From contig CBDHEY010000002.1 in assembly GCA_965262305.1 (NCBI GenBank), positions 1,612,001 to 1,676,000 of the forward strand: DNA of 64,000 bases, written 5' to 3'. This DNA is from CBDHEY01 sp965262305. Lineage in GTDB: Bacteria > Pseudomonadota > Gammaproteobacteria > Pseudomonadales > Cellvibrionaceae. Shown one piece after another: positions 51,920 to 61,344 of this stretch (its first letter is position 1; each line of letters begins with the position of its first letter). The position numbers and the translations under genes were made by a program. The notes beneath the pieces are model-generated. The model was not told where the DNA came from. It worked only from the letters and a program-made list of their open reading frames with translations, and made no database searches.

Positions 51920-53371
51920 ATGAATCGGCTCCTGTTCTCGAAGTTAGAACATCTTTCTTCTGCAATATTTTTATTGTGTTTTAATCTCACTAATTTTCTA
52001 TTCAGTATATCGAAATGGTTTATGACGGTTATTTTCGTGTTTCTAGCTATGTTTTTAACTGCTTGCGGTGGTAGTGATGATGACAATGACAATGCTGATG
52101 ACCCTGATGACGTTCAAGCGGTCGGTGCGATCTATGCATTGACAAATGGACATAACCCGATAAACCAAATTAACGCGAGTGACGATGCTGCAAATGAACC
52201 TTCTTTGACTAATGAAGTTGTTGCTTATGCTCGAATGGAAGACGGTCAACTAGAACAAATTGGCGTATATGAAACTGGTGGTTTAGGTGAAAACATTCGT
52301 AATAGTGGTGCGAACCCTCTGGCGTCACAGGACCCTTTAATTGTTTCTAACGATAATCGGTTTGTTTTTGCTGTTAATGCAGGAAGCGAAAGTGTTAGCT
52401 CTTTTGCTATTCAGAATGATATGACGCTAGACCCGGTTTCACTTGATGTATCAACAACAGGTGCGACCAATGCTCAAAATCCCGTATCCATAACCCAATA
52501 TGCACAATACCTCTACGTTGCAAATACAGGCGCTTTTTTTGACGAATTTGGAAACGAACTTACTAGCTTACCTGATGATCGTAATCGTACTAATAGCAGT
52601 ATCATAGGGTTTGTTATTGGAAATGATGGTAGTCTTTCTGAGTTAGATGGGTCTGAGATTCCCAACATTGCCGCCAATGTGGGTTCGATTGAATTTTCCA
52701 ATGACGGTTCAGCAATATATATTACTGAAAGGCGTACTAATCGAATATTAACAGTTTCAATGACTAGTCAAGGTTTACCGGCACTTGATGTGGATGGTCA
52801 ACCTATCGTATCTGAATTTCTTTCACAAACTGCGCAGCCATTTGGTACCGATTTGTTTGTGAATGATAGTGGAGAAGAGGTTCTATTAGTTTCTGAAGGA
52901 AACAATGGCGCACCAGGTTTGTCAGCTTTGTCTTCCTATACGGTGAGTCCTGATAGCAGTTTATCGGGTGCGTCTTTGAGTACTGGAATTGAAGGTGATC
53001 CATTAGTGACAGGCTTTACTTTTGGTTGCTGGGTTGAAATTGCAGATGGCCCATCAAACGATTATGCTTTTGTGTCTAATACGCCCGATGGAACAGTCAC
53101 GAGTTATCGGATAAATAATGATGGTACTTTAGATAGAATCGAATCAGAAGCCGGAAATGCAGGTATCCCGGGTGATGATACACAAAATGGTGGCGGGGTT
53201 TTAGATGCCGAAGTAACTTATCCTTTCTTATATCAAGTCGTCAATAATGATAGCCGAATAGCTCAATGGAGAATTAATGAGGGAGGTTCACTCGAACGGA
53301 TGGTTGAAATCGAAATTGTCAATGAAGAACTATTTCGTCCTAGAATGTTCGTTGGTATAGCAGGTTTTTAA
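51920..53371 (+). CDS. Beta-propeller lipoprotein (lactonase-like)
   Basis: 483 residues from ATG 51920 with GAGGA upstream. A lipobox LTAC ends the hydrophobic region at Cys 48, so the signal is unusually long; start at ATG 52022 would give an ordinary 14-residue one but lacks a good ribosome site. After an Asp-rich linker (GGSDDDNDNADDPDD) there are repeated blade motifs (DPLIVSNDNRFVFAVNAGSESVSSF, YLYVANTG, GSIEFSNDGSAIYITE) as in seven-bladed 6-phosphogluconolactonase-like proteins. No enzyme evidence. Outer-membrane lipoprotein, function unknown. Confidence 0.75.
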   Translation: MNRLLFSKLEHLSSAIFLLCFNLTNFLFSISKWFMTVIFVFLAMFLTACGGSDDDNDNADDPDDVQAVGAIYALTNGHNPINQINASDDAANEPSLTNEVVAYARMEDGQLEQIGVYETGGLGENIRNSGANPLASQDPLIVSNDNRFVFAVNAGSESVSSFAIQNDMTLDPVSLDVSTTGATNAQNPVSITQYAQYLYVANTGAFFDEFGNELTSLPDDRNRTNSSIIGFVIGNDGSLSELDGSEIPNIAANVGSIEFSNDGSAIYITERRTNRILTVSMTSQGLPALDVDGQPIVSEFLSQTAQPFGTDLFVNDSGEEVLLVSEGNNGAPGLSALSSYTVSPDSSLSGASLSTGIEGDPLVTGFTFGCWVEIADGPSNDYAFVSNTPDGTVTSYRINNDGTLDRIESEAGNAGIPGDDTQNGGGVLDAEVTYPFLYQVVNNDSRIAQWRINEGGSLERMVEIEIVNEELFRPRMFVGIAGF

Positions 53372-53402
53372 GGTTTTTTTTATAGCAACCTCTGATTAAG
53401 AA

Positions 53403-53431
53403 AATGTCAAAACCCATTTGGTTTTGACATT
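53403..53431. terminator. Long-stem bidirectional terminator
   Basis: AATGTCAAAACC (53403-53414), CATTT loop, GGTTTTGACATT (53420-53431): perfect 12-bp stem between convergent genes. Confidence 0.8.
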
Positions 53432-53494
53432 CTTTGCGGAATATACAAAGGCAAGTGTTTAAAATAAATCTTTATAACTGCCTTTTTATTTTAT

Positions 53495-54280
53495 TTAAGC
53501 TGCTTTTTCCATGGCTTGTCGAGAAAATTTCAAAACATTTTTTCTTGGTAGCAGTGGAATGATCCAATTTAACATGAACTTTAGATTACCTTCGTTAATG
53601 GCAATGAGCTCACCTTTTTCCATTGCCTTGTATCCGCAATGTGCAACCGATTCAGCAGATTTAGCATTTTTCCAAACGTCTACACCTTCGAGGTTCCCCG
53701 CTTCAACAAACCCTGTGGCCACAGCTCCAGGGCAAAGTGCAGTGACAGTGACATTATATTCTGCAGTTTCTTCTGCGATTGCTTGAGAAAACGAAGTTAC
53801 ATAGGCTTTAGTTGCGTAATAAACTGCTTGTAAAGGACCTGGTATAAATGATGCTGTTGATGAAACATTTAGTATTTTTCCGTTTTTACGTTGAACCATA
53901 CCGTCAAGATAAAAGCGTGTAAGTTGAGTCAGTGAAACCATATTAACTTGCATCATATCTTGCATAACAGTGAACTCTTGCTCATGAAAAAGCCCATGTC
54001 CCCCAAAACCGGCATTGTTAATAAGAATATCGATAGTAATTCCAAGGGCTTCTGTTGCGTTGTAAATTCGTTGCGCTGAATTTTCTAAAGATAAGTCTTC
54101 TGCGATAACAGTTGCTTTAATTGCGTACTTTGATTCAAGTTCGTTCTTCAAGTTATCGAGCTTATCTTTTGAGCGGGCCACCAAGACAAGGTTGCCTCCC
54201 TTTTGAGCATGAATTTTTGCTAATTCTTTTCCAATACCGCTTGATGCTCCTGTAACCAGTGCTGTTTTTAAATTTGTCAT
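53495..54280 (-). CDS. Short-chain dehydrogenase/reductase
   Basis: 261 residues from ATG 54280 (GGAG 6 nt upstream; the ATG at 54292 lies within the ribosome site context). Classical SDR: NAD(P) motif TGASSGIG (about 9-16), NNAG, catalytic Ser in NVSSTAS, YxxxK as YYATKAY. VARS after beta-2 favours NADP. C-terminus is hydrophobic (FMLNWIIPLLPRKNVL), possibly membrane-associated. Substrate unknown. Confidence 0.87.
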   Translation of the reverse strand: MTNLKTALVTGASSGIGKELAKIHAQKGGNLVLVARSKDKLDNLKNELESKYAIKATVIAEDLSLENSAQRIYNATEALGITIDILINNAGFGGHGLFHEQEFTVMQDMMQVNMVSLTQLTRFYLDGMVQRKNGKILNVSSTASFIPGPLQAVYYATKAYVTSFSQAIAEETAEYNVTVTALCPGAVATGFVEAGNLEGVDVWKNAKSAESVAHCGYKAMEKGELIAINEGNLKFMLNWIIPLLPRKNVLKFSRQAMEKAA

Positions 54281-54611
54281 AGTAGGCTCCATTGATTAAT
54301 TGGGTTTGCTTAACTTGGAGTACATTATCCGTCTAAAATATAAATTCAACATTAGCAAAAAACGCCAATTGATATTCGTATTGTGTCTTTTTAAAAATGG
54401 TTGATTAATTAAAACTAGGACGGTTTTCCCACTAGCGCGGCTTTCTATCATACACTGGTATTGCTATTATATGGCCAGTGCGTGCTTGGAGCGCCTCCCG
54501 TCCGCGGCAAGGGAATATCCCACCAAGTAGCTTTTATGCTAATTTCACCTTCTTTCAGCTCGTTCATAGATTATGATTCAGCGGACACGGGCGTAAAGAA
54601 AGGAGGTCATA
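54281..54611. other. 331-bp intergenic region with GC-richer structured segment
   Basis: Between the divergent SDR and ankyrin genes. The segment 54470-54530 is more GC-rich than its surroundings; CTTGG (54485-54489) can pair with CCAAG (54523-54527), and GGGA-ATA-TCCC (54511-54521) forms a hairpin inside. It may be a structured 5' leader of the ankyrin gene. A strong AGGAGGT ribosome site is at 54601-54607. Confidence 0.4.
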
Positions 54612-56321
54612 ATGACCCTTCAATTACCTAAAAACGCTAATTTAAATTTTTTAAAGAAAAATGCAAAACGACTTTATCGCGATTATTTAGATGACAAAGC
54701 TTCGAGTAAATCATTAGTTGAAGCATTTCATCCAAGACCACTCTCGTTTGCTGGATTGCGAGACGCACAATTAGTTGTTGCACGTCAATACGGATATCTC
54801 AGTTGGAAAGAAATTGTCGATGCGGTGGAATTGGCTCAACTAGATAGATTAAGCCCCGGTGAGCGTTCAGACAAATTTATTCGACTGGCTTGTTTATGTT
54901 ATTCCGTTGAGGATTCTCCTAAGCGCAGAAAACAGGCTTCGGATTTGTTAAATCGCTATCCTTCGTTGGCCAGCTTTAACATTGTGACAGCAATTATTGC
55001 CGATGAAACGGCGATGGTTAAACAATTTTTAGATTCAGATCCAACATTAGCTAACCAAGCACTGGGCCCCATGAATTGGACGCCTTTAAACTATCTATGC
55101 TATAGCCGACTTTCTAAAGATGAAAATGCCTGTTTATCCATCGCAAAAATACTACTAAATACAGGAGCGAATCCAAATACTCAAATCTCTTCGGGAGATG
55201 AGTATTGCTTTACGCCCTTAACAGGAGCAATGGGAGAGGGAGAAAGAGGTAGTATTGATCAGCCTCCGCATCCTCATGGAGTTGCTTTAGCAAGTCTTTT
55301 ACTTGAAGGCGGCGCTAACCCAAACGATAGTCAAGGTTTGTATAACACTCAGTTCACGGAAAGTGGCGATACTTGGTTAAAACTATTAGTGGACTATGGT
55401 CTAAAAGAAACAGCAAAAATCAATTGGGATGCTGATCAAGAGTCTGCAATGACAGTTTTTAATTATTTGTTGGGCTATGCTGTAAAGCAGGGTTTTTTTA
55501 ATCGTGTTGAGTTTCTTTTAAATCATGGCGCGGACCCAAACTCAAAAGACTATTACAACAATCGAAATCATTATATTAATGCGCTTACGCATGAGTATTC
55601 AAATATTGCAGAAAAGTTAGTTCTTTTTGGCGCGGATATTATTGAGCTTTCTGAGGAAGAAAAACTGGTGCTAGCCGCGACAAAAAATGATTTAAAAGAA
55701 TTCGAAGTTGCAGTTAAAAGAAACCTTTCGATACTCAAGAACACTGAACTTGTTTTTGAACTAACAGATAAAGGTAATCACGATATATTTAAAATTTTGC
55801 TTAAACTTGGTTTCGATATTACTCAACGAAGTTCGGTCGATGGTCATACTCTTTTGCACAGAATGGCAATGTCAGGTCGTTTAGTAGAGGTAAAATTTCT
55901 TGTAAACGCGGGTGCAGATGTGACTGCTAAGGATTTATTATATGAAGGCGACCCTTTAAACTGGGCTTATTTTCATCGTCAAAATGCGGTAGTTGATGAG
56001 CTTGTGAATTATTCAACTAACATCAAGCAGGTAACGATGTTGGGTGCGAGTCAGAAGGTAAAGCAAATTCTTAAGAATAACCCAGATCAAATTCATTATA
56101 AGACAGAAAGTGGGAATACACTTTTTCATTGTTTGGGTCTCTGGGCCAGAGAAAACCAATTAGATGAGTGCCGAAAGATCGTCGAAATTTTTTTAGAAAT
56201 GGGTTTGGATATCAACGTATTGAACACCGATGGTAAGACGCCAACAGAATTTCATTTTTCGAGAGGTGCTGAAGATCTAGCTGAGTTGTTAATGAATTCT
56301 GGTGGTGAGCCAAATTTATAA
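54612..56321 (+). CDS. Ankyrin-repeat protein
   Basis: 569 residues, cytoplasmic (no signal). N-terminal helical region (about 1-85) then ankyrin repeats: TPLNYLCYSRLSKDENACLSIAKILLNTGANPN, GVALASLLLEGGANPN, NRVEFLLNHGADPN, HTLLHRMAMSGRLVEVKFLVNAGADVT, and a final repeat at about 530-565. Strong Shine-Dalgarno (AGGAGGT). Protein-interaction role; partner unknown. Confidence 0.85.
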   Translation: MTLQLPKNANLNFLKKNAKRLYRDYLDDKASSKSLVEAFHPRPLSFAGLRDAQLVVARQYGYLSWKEIVDAVELAQLDRLSPGERSDKFIRLACLCYSVEDSPKRRKQASDLLNRYPSLASFNIVTAIIADETAMVKQFLDSDPTLANQALGPMNWTPLNYLCYSRLSKDENACLSIAKILLNTGANPNTQISSGDEYCFTPLTGAMGEGERGSIDQPPHPHGVALASLLLEGGANPNDSQGLYNTQFTESGDTWLKLLVDYGLKETAKINWDADQESAMTVFNYLLGYAVKQGFFNRVEFLLNHGADPNSKDYYNNRNHYINALTHEYSNIAEKLVLFGADIIELSEEEKLVLAATKNDLKEFEVAVKRNLSILKNTELVFELTDKGNHDIFKILLKLGFDITQRSSVDGHTLLHRMAMSGRLVEVKFLVNAGADVTAKDLLYEGDPLNWAYFHRQNAVVDELVNYSTNIKQVTMLGASQKVKQILKNNPDQIHYKTESGNTLFHCLGLWARENQLDECRKIVEIFLEMGLDINVLNTDGKTPTEFHFSRGAEDLAELLMNSGGEPNL

Positions 56322-56714
56322 ATTAACTGGGCCGGAACTATAGTAATCCGGCTGTATTAAAATACATAGACACAGTAAAAGAAAAATATACATTTGGGTT
56401 CCCTTAATTAAATTTGATGTAACTCTAATTTTTATTTTGTTTCAGTGGCTACGGTGGGTTTTAACATTAAAATTCTTAGTTTTTTGTTAATACCCTAAGA
56501 GAACCGTTAAAGATTAAATAAGTAGGGTTTTAAAGAAAATTTGTAGTCTCGAACAAAAATAAGCTTTTTTTTAAATCAGTTAGATAGGATTTTTTCTAAG
56601 TGAAAAAATCACTCTTAGATATTTTCATTAAAATGCAATAATTGGTGCTTATAACCTAAACAGTATTTGGTTATGTTTGGATGAATTTTGTACTTAAATA
56701 TTAGGAGAAGCACC
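56322..56714. other. 393-bp intergenic region
   Basis: AT-rich. No ORF or strong hairpin. The promoter of the following lipoprotein gene should be in its right part; AGGAG at 56703-56707 is that gene's ribosome site. Confidence 0.5.
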
Positions 56715-58139
56715 GTGAAGTTTGCAGTTTTGGAGATATCGAGAAAATTATTTTTGGGAAAATTAGGAGTTTTGTTATTAGTTGGAGGTTTATTCGCATG
56801 TTCTGGAGAGGAATTTAATGACCCCAACGCAGTTGAGCCCTCACAAATTAGTTCATCTCCGACGCCAACCCCGTCATCTTCGCCATCTCCCAGTCCTGAG
56901 CCAACTCCGACGATTGACCCCAGCTTAACAATGGTAATGCTCCGGGATTTCGAGGGAAATACGAAAACTGAGTTTGTGGAGTTTACGGATCGGCTTGATG
57001 AGGTGTTTTTAGAGCTGGACCCAAATAACTATGCTGACGTTATTGCCGTTTATGAAATTCCTTTATTTAGCTCATCTCTAGACGATACTTTTGATATTAG
57101 CATAGACGACGATATAGAAATGAATCTTCGTATTCATTTGCGTACAGAGGATGTTTCTTTTACCGAGTTTGATGAAGAAGCTGGTGATATTATCGACGAT
57201 ATCCGTATATATAATCGAGGATTTATTTATTACCCTGAAGACAATCGGAATAATTTTCTGATTTGGGAATACGTTGAGAATAGATTAGTTGTTTTAGAAT
57301 ATCCAGAAGGGTCAGAGTGGGATAGCGAATTGAGAACAAGTGTTGGTATTGGCGATCCAAATGAGTGGATTTTTTCACCGGTAGGTGAAGGCTCGGAAAG
57401 CCAAGTAATAATTGAAATAAATTATGCTGATGGTACTGAAATTAGGCACATTAACGATTTAAAAACCTTTGAAAACACTTTTGTGGATTTTCCGATAATC
57501 GAAGAACCTTCGCAATTGTTTGATGTATTGTTAACAGACACGTTCCGTTTAAGTTTCATGGAGTATTTTATACCTGAATCTGGAACTAGCGGCGGTGTTT
57601 CTTATGATTTATCCACCATAGACTTTAATTTTAATGATCAAATAGATACGATCTATCGTTCGGAAATTACATTGACTCCAAGTGAAAATTTAGTTGCATC
57701 ATATGAAATTAGAGATGGGTTACTTATTTACGGTTTTGCACGATCAGAAGAAAAAATCGTTTATATTCCTGTTCAGTATATCGAGGAGGATGACCTCTAT
57801 ATCTCTTGCACTAGACGTTTCGTTTCGGACGAAGAATTAGAAAGTATTCAAGAATTTTGTCGTACTAAATTTATTTTTATTGATACAGAAGAGCATATAA
57901 GGCATTTTGGGGTTTTTACTACCTTCAACGAAGATCTCGCACTAAGTTTGTTGTTTGAAAATGAATACCGTCCAAGGTCGGGCCAGGGCGCTAACCGCGA
58001 TGCTGACGGTGATGGCGTTACAAATGATTTAGATGGCGCGCCTTTGGATCCTGCGGAAACGCTTGATACTGATAGCGATGGTATTGGTGACAATCGTGAC
58101 CCCTACCCGAATGGTGAAGACACTATAGATAGTGATTAA
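56715..58139 (+). CDS. Lipoprotein with Pro/Ser linker and calcium-type repeats, interrupted by in-frame TAA
   Basis: 474 residues from GTG 56715, chosen for AGGAG 7 nt upstream. Lipobox LFAC; then a Pro/Ser/Thr linker (PTPTPSSSPSPSPEPTPT), a large acidic beta-rich domain with no recognised family, and type 3 calcium repeats at the end (DADGDGVTNDLDGAPLDP, DTDSDGIGDNRDPYP). The repeat phase continues after the stop: codons after TAA at 58137-58139 read DGIVDINDSCPEDAFPQYDGCP before TAG at 58215-58217. The stop therefore falls inside a DSDxDGI repeat and looks like a recent nonsense change; the full gene would be 56715-58217. Confidence 0.8.
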   Translation: MKFAVLEISRKLFLGKLGVLLLVGGLFACSGEEFNDPNAVEPSQISSSPTPTPSSSPSPSPEPTPTIDPSLTMVMLRDFEGNTKTEFVEFTDRLDEVFLELDPNNYADVIAVYEIPLFSSSLDDTFDISIDDDIEMNLRIHLRTEDVSFTEFDEEAGDIIDDIRIYNRGFIYYPEDNRNNFLIWEYVENRLVVLEYPEGSEWDSELRTSVGIGDPNEWIFSPVGEGSESQVIIEINYADGTEIRHINDLKTFENTFVDFPIIEEPSQLFDVLLTDTFRLSFMEYFIPESGTSGGVSYDLSTIDFNFNDQIDTIYRSEITLTPSENLVASYEIRDGLLIYGFARSEEKIVYIPVQYIEEDDLYISCTRRFVSDEELESIQEFCRTKFIFIDTEEHIRHFGVFTTFNEDLALSLLFENEYRPRSGQGANRDADGDGVTNDLDGAPLDPAETLDTDSDGIGDNRDPYPNGEDTIDSD

Positions 58140-58920
58140 GATGGGATTGTAGACATAAACGATAGCTGCCCCGAAGATGCTTTTCCTCAATATGATGGTT
58201 GCCCTCCACAGCAGTAGAGTCTTTATTGGATTAACTGCAGGAGAGCAGTGGATTAACTATCGAGGACTTTTTGAAGGAAATGAAATTAATGAAGGCTTGG
58301 ACTTTGAGGAACCAATTATTATTGGTTGTTTAGATAAACCGGGTGACCGTTTTTATTTTTCTTATCCTGAAGAGGCTGTTGGATAAGGTATTTTAGGTAT
58401 TAAAGTTCGACGTCATATCCAATAAGCGGGCACGATCAGTGTTGGCTACAATGGCACGATATACGATATACGATTTAGGCATTTCTAAAAATATAGGAGA
58501 TTATGGTCGGCTTTCCGAATAATTGCCATACCCTTCTCCTTGGTTTTATCTTGAGTTAGATGAGCAGTTAACCAGTTACTAAATTTGCAACTTGAGTTAG
58601 CTGTTCACATTTCTATGCAATATTAGGTATTTTTATAGAGTGCGTTGAGGGTGTTTTAAATTTCATTTACTACAAATTGAGAAAAACCAACAAAAATAGG
58701 TACCATTTTTTATCCTTTGAAAGTCTATTCTCCAGCGAAGGTTATTACGTTATGGTCTCAATAAAGAATAGAGTTGGTATCTTAAAGTTTTTATTTTTTC
58801 GTAACAAAGAAAACATGATTGTATTTGTCAAGAAATGTAAAACAGCTCATGTGCAAATCTTAAAACATTGATTTAATTGCAACAATCTTAACTATAAACT
58901 TGTACATTATTAATAAAACA
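58140..58920. other. Region after truncated lipoprotein, with possible gene remnant
   Basis: 58140-58217 is the displaced end of the lipoprotein. 58218-58386 reads in another frame as GEQWINYRGLFEGNE...LDKPGDRFYFSYPEEAVG, which looks coding-like but has no start of its own and no family; it may be a remnant. 58390-58920 is AT-rich with no believable gene, apart from short repeats (ACGATATACGATATACGAT near 58455-58470). Confidence 0.4.
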
Positions 58921-58925
58921 AAAAA

Positions 58926-58949
58926 AGCCCGTATCTATTGATACGAGCT
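58926..58949 (-). terminator. Terminator of the tRNA pair
   Basis: AGCCCGTATC (58926-58935), TATT loop, GATACGAGCT (58940-58949), one mismatched/wobble pair; an A-run on the left gives the T-run in the minus direction, after tRNA-Asp. Confidence 0.85.
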
Positions 58950-58958
58950 TTTTGTATA

Positions 58959-59035
58959 TGGCGACCCGGAAGGGACTTGAACCCTCGACCTCCGGCGTGA
59001 CAGGCCGGCATTCTAACCAACTGAACTACCGGGCC
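58959..59035 (-). tRNA. tRNA-Asp (anticodon GTC)
   Basis: 77 nt including encoded CCA. Acceptor stem GGCCCGG pairs with CCGGGTC (one G-T); anticodon loop CTGTCAC; TTCAAGTC T-loop region. Transcribed with tRNA-Val, 59 bp upstream. Confidence 0.95.
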
Positions 59036-59094
59036 GCGGTAGCTTTCCTTCTAACTTATCATACTCTTTTACTTCTGAAAGCGACAGAGTAATT

Positions 59095-59170
59095 TGGTGG
59101 GTGGTACAGGGGTCGAACCTGTGACCTACGCCTTGTAAGGGCGCCGCTCTACCAACTGAGCTAACCACCC
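59095..59170 (-). tRNA. tRNA-Val (anticodon TAC)
   Basis: 76 nt including CCA. Acceptor starts GGGTGGTTAGCTCAG and ends ACCACCCACCA; anticodon loop CTTACAA; T-loop GGTTCGACC. First of the minus-strand tRNA pair. Confidence 0.95.
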
Positions 59171-59322
59171 TAGAAGGAGCGGCCATTGTAATGATATTCT
59201 TTTGGCGGTCAATACCTTGAAACAATTATTTCATTAATTATCTTATGATTGTTTTATGAGGTGGATTACCTAGAGCAGATTGCTTCCAAGCTGATATACT
59301 CAGTTAAAAAAGGGGTGGAAAT

Positions 59323-59748
59323 GTGAATAGATCTTTAATTTTGCTCATTTCGTTTGTTTTTTCTTCAGCAGTATTTGCTGCTATTGATGCACATGAGTTT
59401 GAATCAGAGCATGATCGTCAGAGATATCGCACGTTGATAGACGAGTTGCGTTGTCCGAAATGTCTTAATCAGAATTTGTCTGATTCCAATTCACAAATTG
59501 CAATTGATTTACGCAACGAAGTAGCCAAAAAAGTGATTGGTGGTGAATCTAACCAAGAAATCGTCACTTTTATGGTTGATCGTTATGGTGATTTTGTTCT
59601 TTATCGTCCTCCGATGCAAAACAATACACTAGTATTGTGGTTAGGGCCCACCGTGATGTTTGGTATTGGAATAATTGTATTCGGCATTATTATCTATAGA
59701 CGCACGAGGGCTACGTCTGAAGAGAAGGAAACTTCTTCGGATTCTTAG
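59323..59748 (+). CDS. ccmH: Cytochrome c maturation protein CcmH
   Basis: 141 residues from GTG 59323 (AGGGGTGG just upstream). Signal peptide (1-19), CcmH domain with redox motif LRCPKCLNQNLSDSNS (Cys-x2-Cys), then a C-terminal membrane anchor (about 103-125). Reduces apocytochrome or CcmG partners during heme ligation. It begins a two-gene unit with ccmI; ccmABCDEFG are not in the window. Confidence 0.93.
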   Translation: MNRSLILLISFVFSSAVFAAIDAHEFESEHDRQRYRTLIDELRCPKCLNQNLSDSNSQIAIDLRNEVAKKVIGGESNQEIVTFMVDRYGDFVLYRPPMQNNTLVLWLGPTVMFGIGIIVFGIIIYRRTRATSEEKETSSDS

Positions 59749-59791
59749 TTTCTAAAGCACATAAAACAATAACTCTAGGTGATTGATATAT

Positions 59792-61042
59792 ATGCAATTT
59801 TGGCATGGTGTACTTGTTCTTAGTCTTTTGGCTGCGATGTTTATTTTATGGCCAACACTTTTCGTAAAGAAAAAATATAAAAAGGAGTTAAGAACAGGTG
59901 TAGGCGACCACGAATTAGATCAAGTCTTTGATCATCACTTGAAGGACTTAGAGCAGACTCGTAATCGCGGTGAAATAGAACAGCAAGATTACGATAACCT
60001 TAAGCAAGATCTCGAAAACACACTTATAGAGGAAAGTTCCAACGAAGGGGAATCAACTGAAACACCCTTTGTTTCGTCTTTTAAAAGCAGATTACCCGTA
60101 ATTGCTTTAGTTATCGTGGTGCCTATTTTTGCGCTGCTTATATACTCCAGTATCGGATCAAAATCTGATTGGGAAATATACAGTTTGATGACGCAGCAAG
60201 TTACTAACTTAGACGAAGCGAAAACAAGAGCAGAAAACCTTACCAAACGCTTGCAAAAACGCCTAAAAAGTAAACCGGAAAATGCGAGTAACTGGTATTT
60301 ATTAGCTTCCACTTCGATGGAAATGGGAAATTACGACGAAGCCGTGCGAGCCTATCGCGAAGTATTGAATTTATCCCCCGAGGCGCCGCGAATCATGGCG
60401 GAGTTGGCTCAGGCACTTTTTTCGCGGGCGGGGAACACTATTACGCCAGAGGTGCGATCTTATACGGAACAAGCACTTGCAATTGCCCCTATGATGCCTA
60501 CCGCTTTGGGTTTGGCGGGTGTAGACGCATACCAGGCTGGTGATTATGAATTGGCGATTCGTCATTGGCAAAATGCAACCAGCCAACTCGATCCATCTTC
60601 GGCCGCATATCAAGTTTTATCATCAGGAGTAGACAAGGCTCAGAAAGCATTAGAGCAGACGGGTAAAGTAGCACCGACAGTTTCCCAAGTAGAAGCCGCA
60701 GACAAGCCGAGTATTGATGTTAAGGTTTCGCTCGACAAATCTGTTGTATCAAATCCGGACGATGTAGTATTTATTTATGCACGTGCTTGGAAAGGTCCCA
60801 AAATGCCTTTGGCAATTAAACGTATAACGGCTGCGGATCTGCCTGCTAGTGTCACTTTAAGTGAATCAATGATGCCTGGTATGGATCTTTCTAGTTTTCC
60901 TCAAGTAGAAGTTGTTGCTAGATTATCTCCCGGTGGAAGTGCAGTTCCGACCTCTGGAGATTGGCAAGCAGCACAAGGGCCAGTCATTGTCGCTAATCAA
61001 AAAGAGCCTGTTGTTCTAAACATTAATACTCTAATCGAATGA
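59792..61042 (+). CDS. ccmI: Cytochrome c maturation protein CcmI
   Basis: 416 residues from ATG 59792 (TTG at 59783 in frame). Two N-terminal membrane segments (about 4-22 and 94-114) around a cytoplasmic loop, then periplasmic TPRs (ASNWYLLASTSMEMGNYDEAVRAYREVLNLSPEAPRIMAELAQALFSRAG) that bind apocytochrome, and a C-terminal domain with SKSVV-like beta structure (VFIYARAW...PLAIKRITAADLP). Works with CcmH and CcmF. Confidence 0.92.
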   Translation: MQFWHGVLVLSLLAAMFILWPTLFVKKKYKKELRTGVGDHELDQVFDHHLKDLEQTRNRGEIEQQDYDNLKQDLENTLIEESSNEGESTETPFVSSFKSRLPVIALVIVVPIFALLIYSSIGSKSDWEIYSLMTQQVTNLDEAKTRAENLTKRLQKRLKSKPENASNWYLLASTSMEMGNYDEAVRAYREVLNLSPEAPRIMAELAQALFSRAGNTITPEVRSYTEQALAIAPMMPTALGLAGVDAYQAGDYELAIRHWQNATSQLDPSSAAYQVLSSGVDKAQKALEQTGKVAPTVSQVEAADKPSIDVKVSLDKSVVSNPDDVVFIYARAWKGPKMPLAIKRITAADLPASVTLSESMMPGMDLSSFPQVEVVARLSPGGSAVPTSGDWQAAQGPVIVANQKEPVVLNINTLIE

Positions 61043-61186
61043 TTGTTCAAAACTAGTTTGTTTCTTAATCAATTTTTCTCAACTCAAACAAAAACATTGA
61101 GTTCTTATCGAGTTTTTTTAAAGAAATGTTTAATCAAGATGTTTCTGTTTTATTAAATGTGTAAAATTTATGGTTTGGTTTCGTTT

Positions 61187-61210
61187 AGCGACACAATATA
61201 TTGTGTCGCT
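61187..61210. repeat. 24-bp perfect palindrome
   Basis: AGCGACACAATA followed directly by its exact reverse complement. It is in the 302-bp gap between ccmI and smc; a short T-rich tract (TTTTATTG) follows after 4 nt. Either the ccmI terminator or an operator for smc. The rest of the gap, 61043-61344, has no believable gene. Confidence 0.6.
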
Positions 61211-61344
61211 TCAGTTTTATTGCAAAATATGAGAATAAAACCATTGGGCTTGATTGAAGAAAGAGGCCTTCACATAATTAGTCGGTCATTCTCCACCTGT
61301 AATAACTCTATTAAACGGGACTACGCAACAGTGAAGTCAGGTAT

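Noticed and set aside
58177..58386. 69-codon frame overlapping the lipoprotein tail
   Set aside because: Its first part is out of frame with clear calcium-type repeat sequence; the remainder may be a remnant but lacks a start.
58450..58475. Tandem ACGATAT repeats as a CRISPR or origin iteron
   Set aside because: Only two to three short copies, no spacers and no initiator gene nearby.
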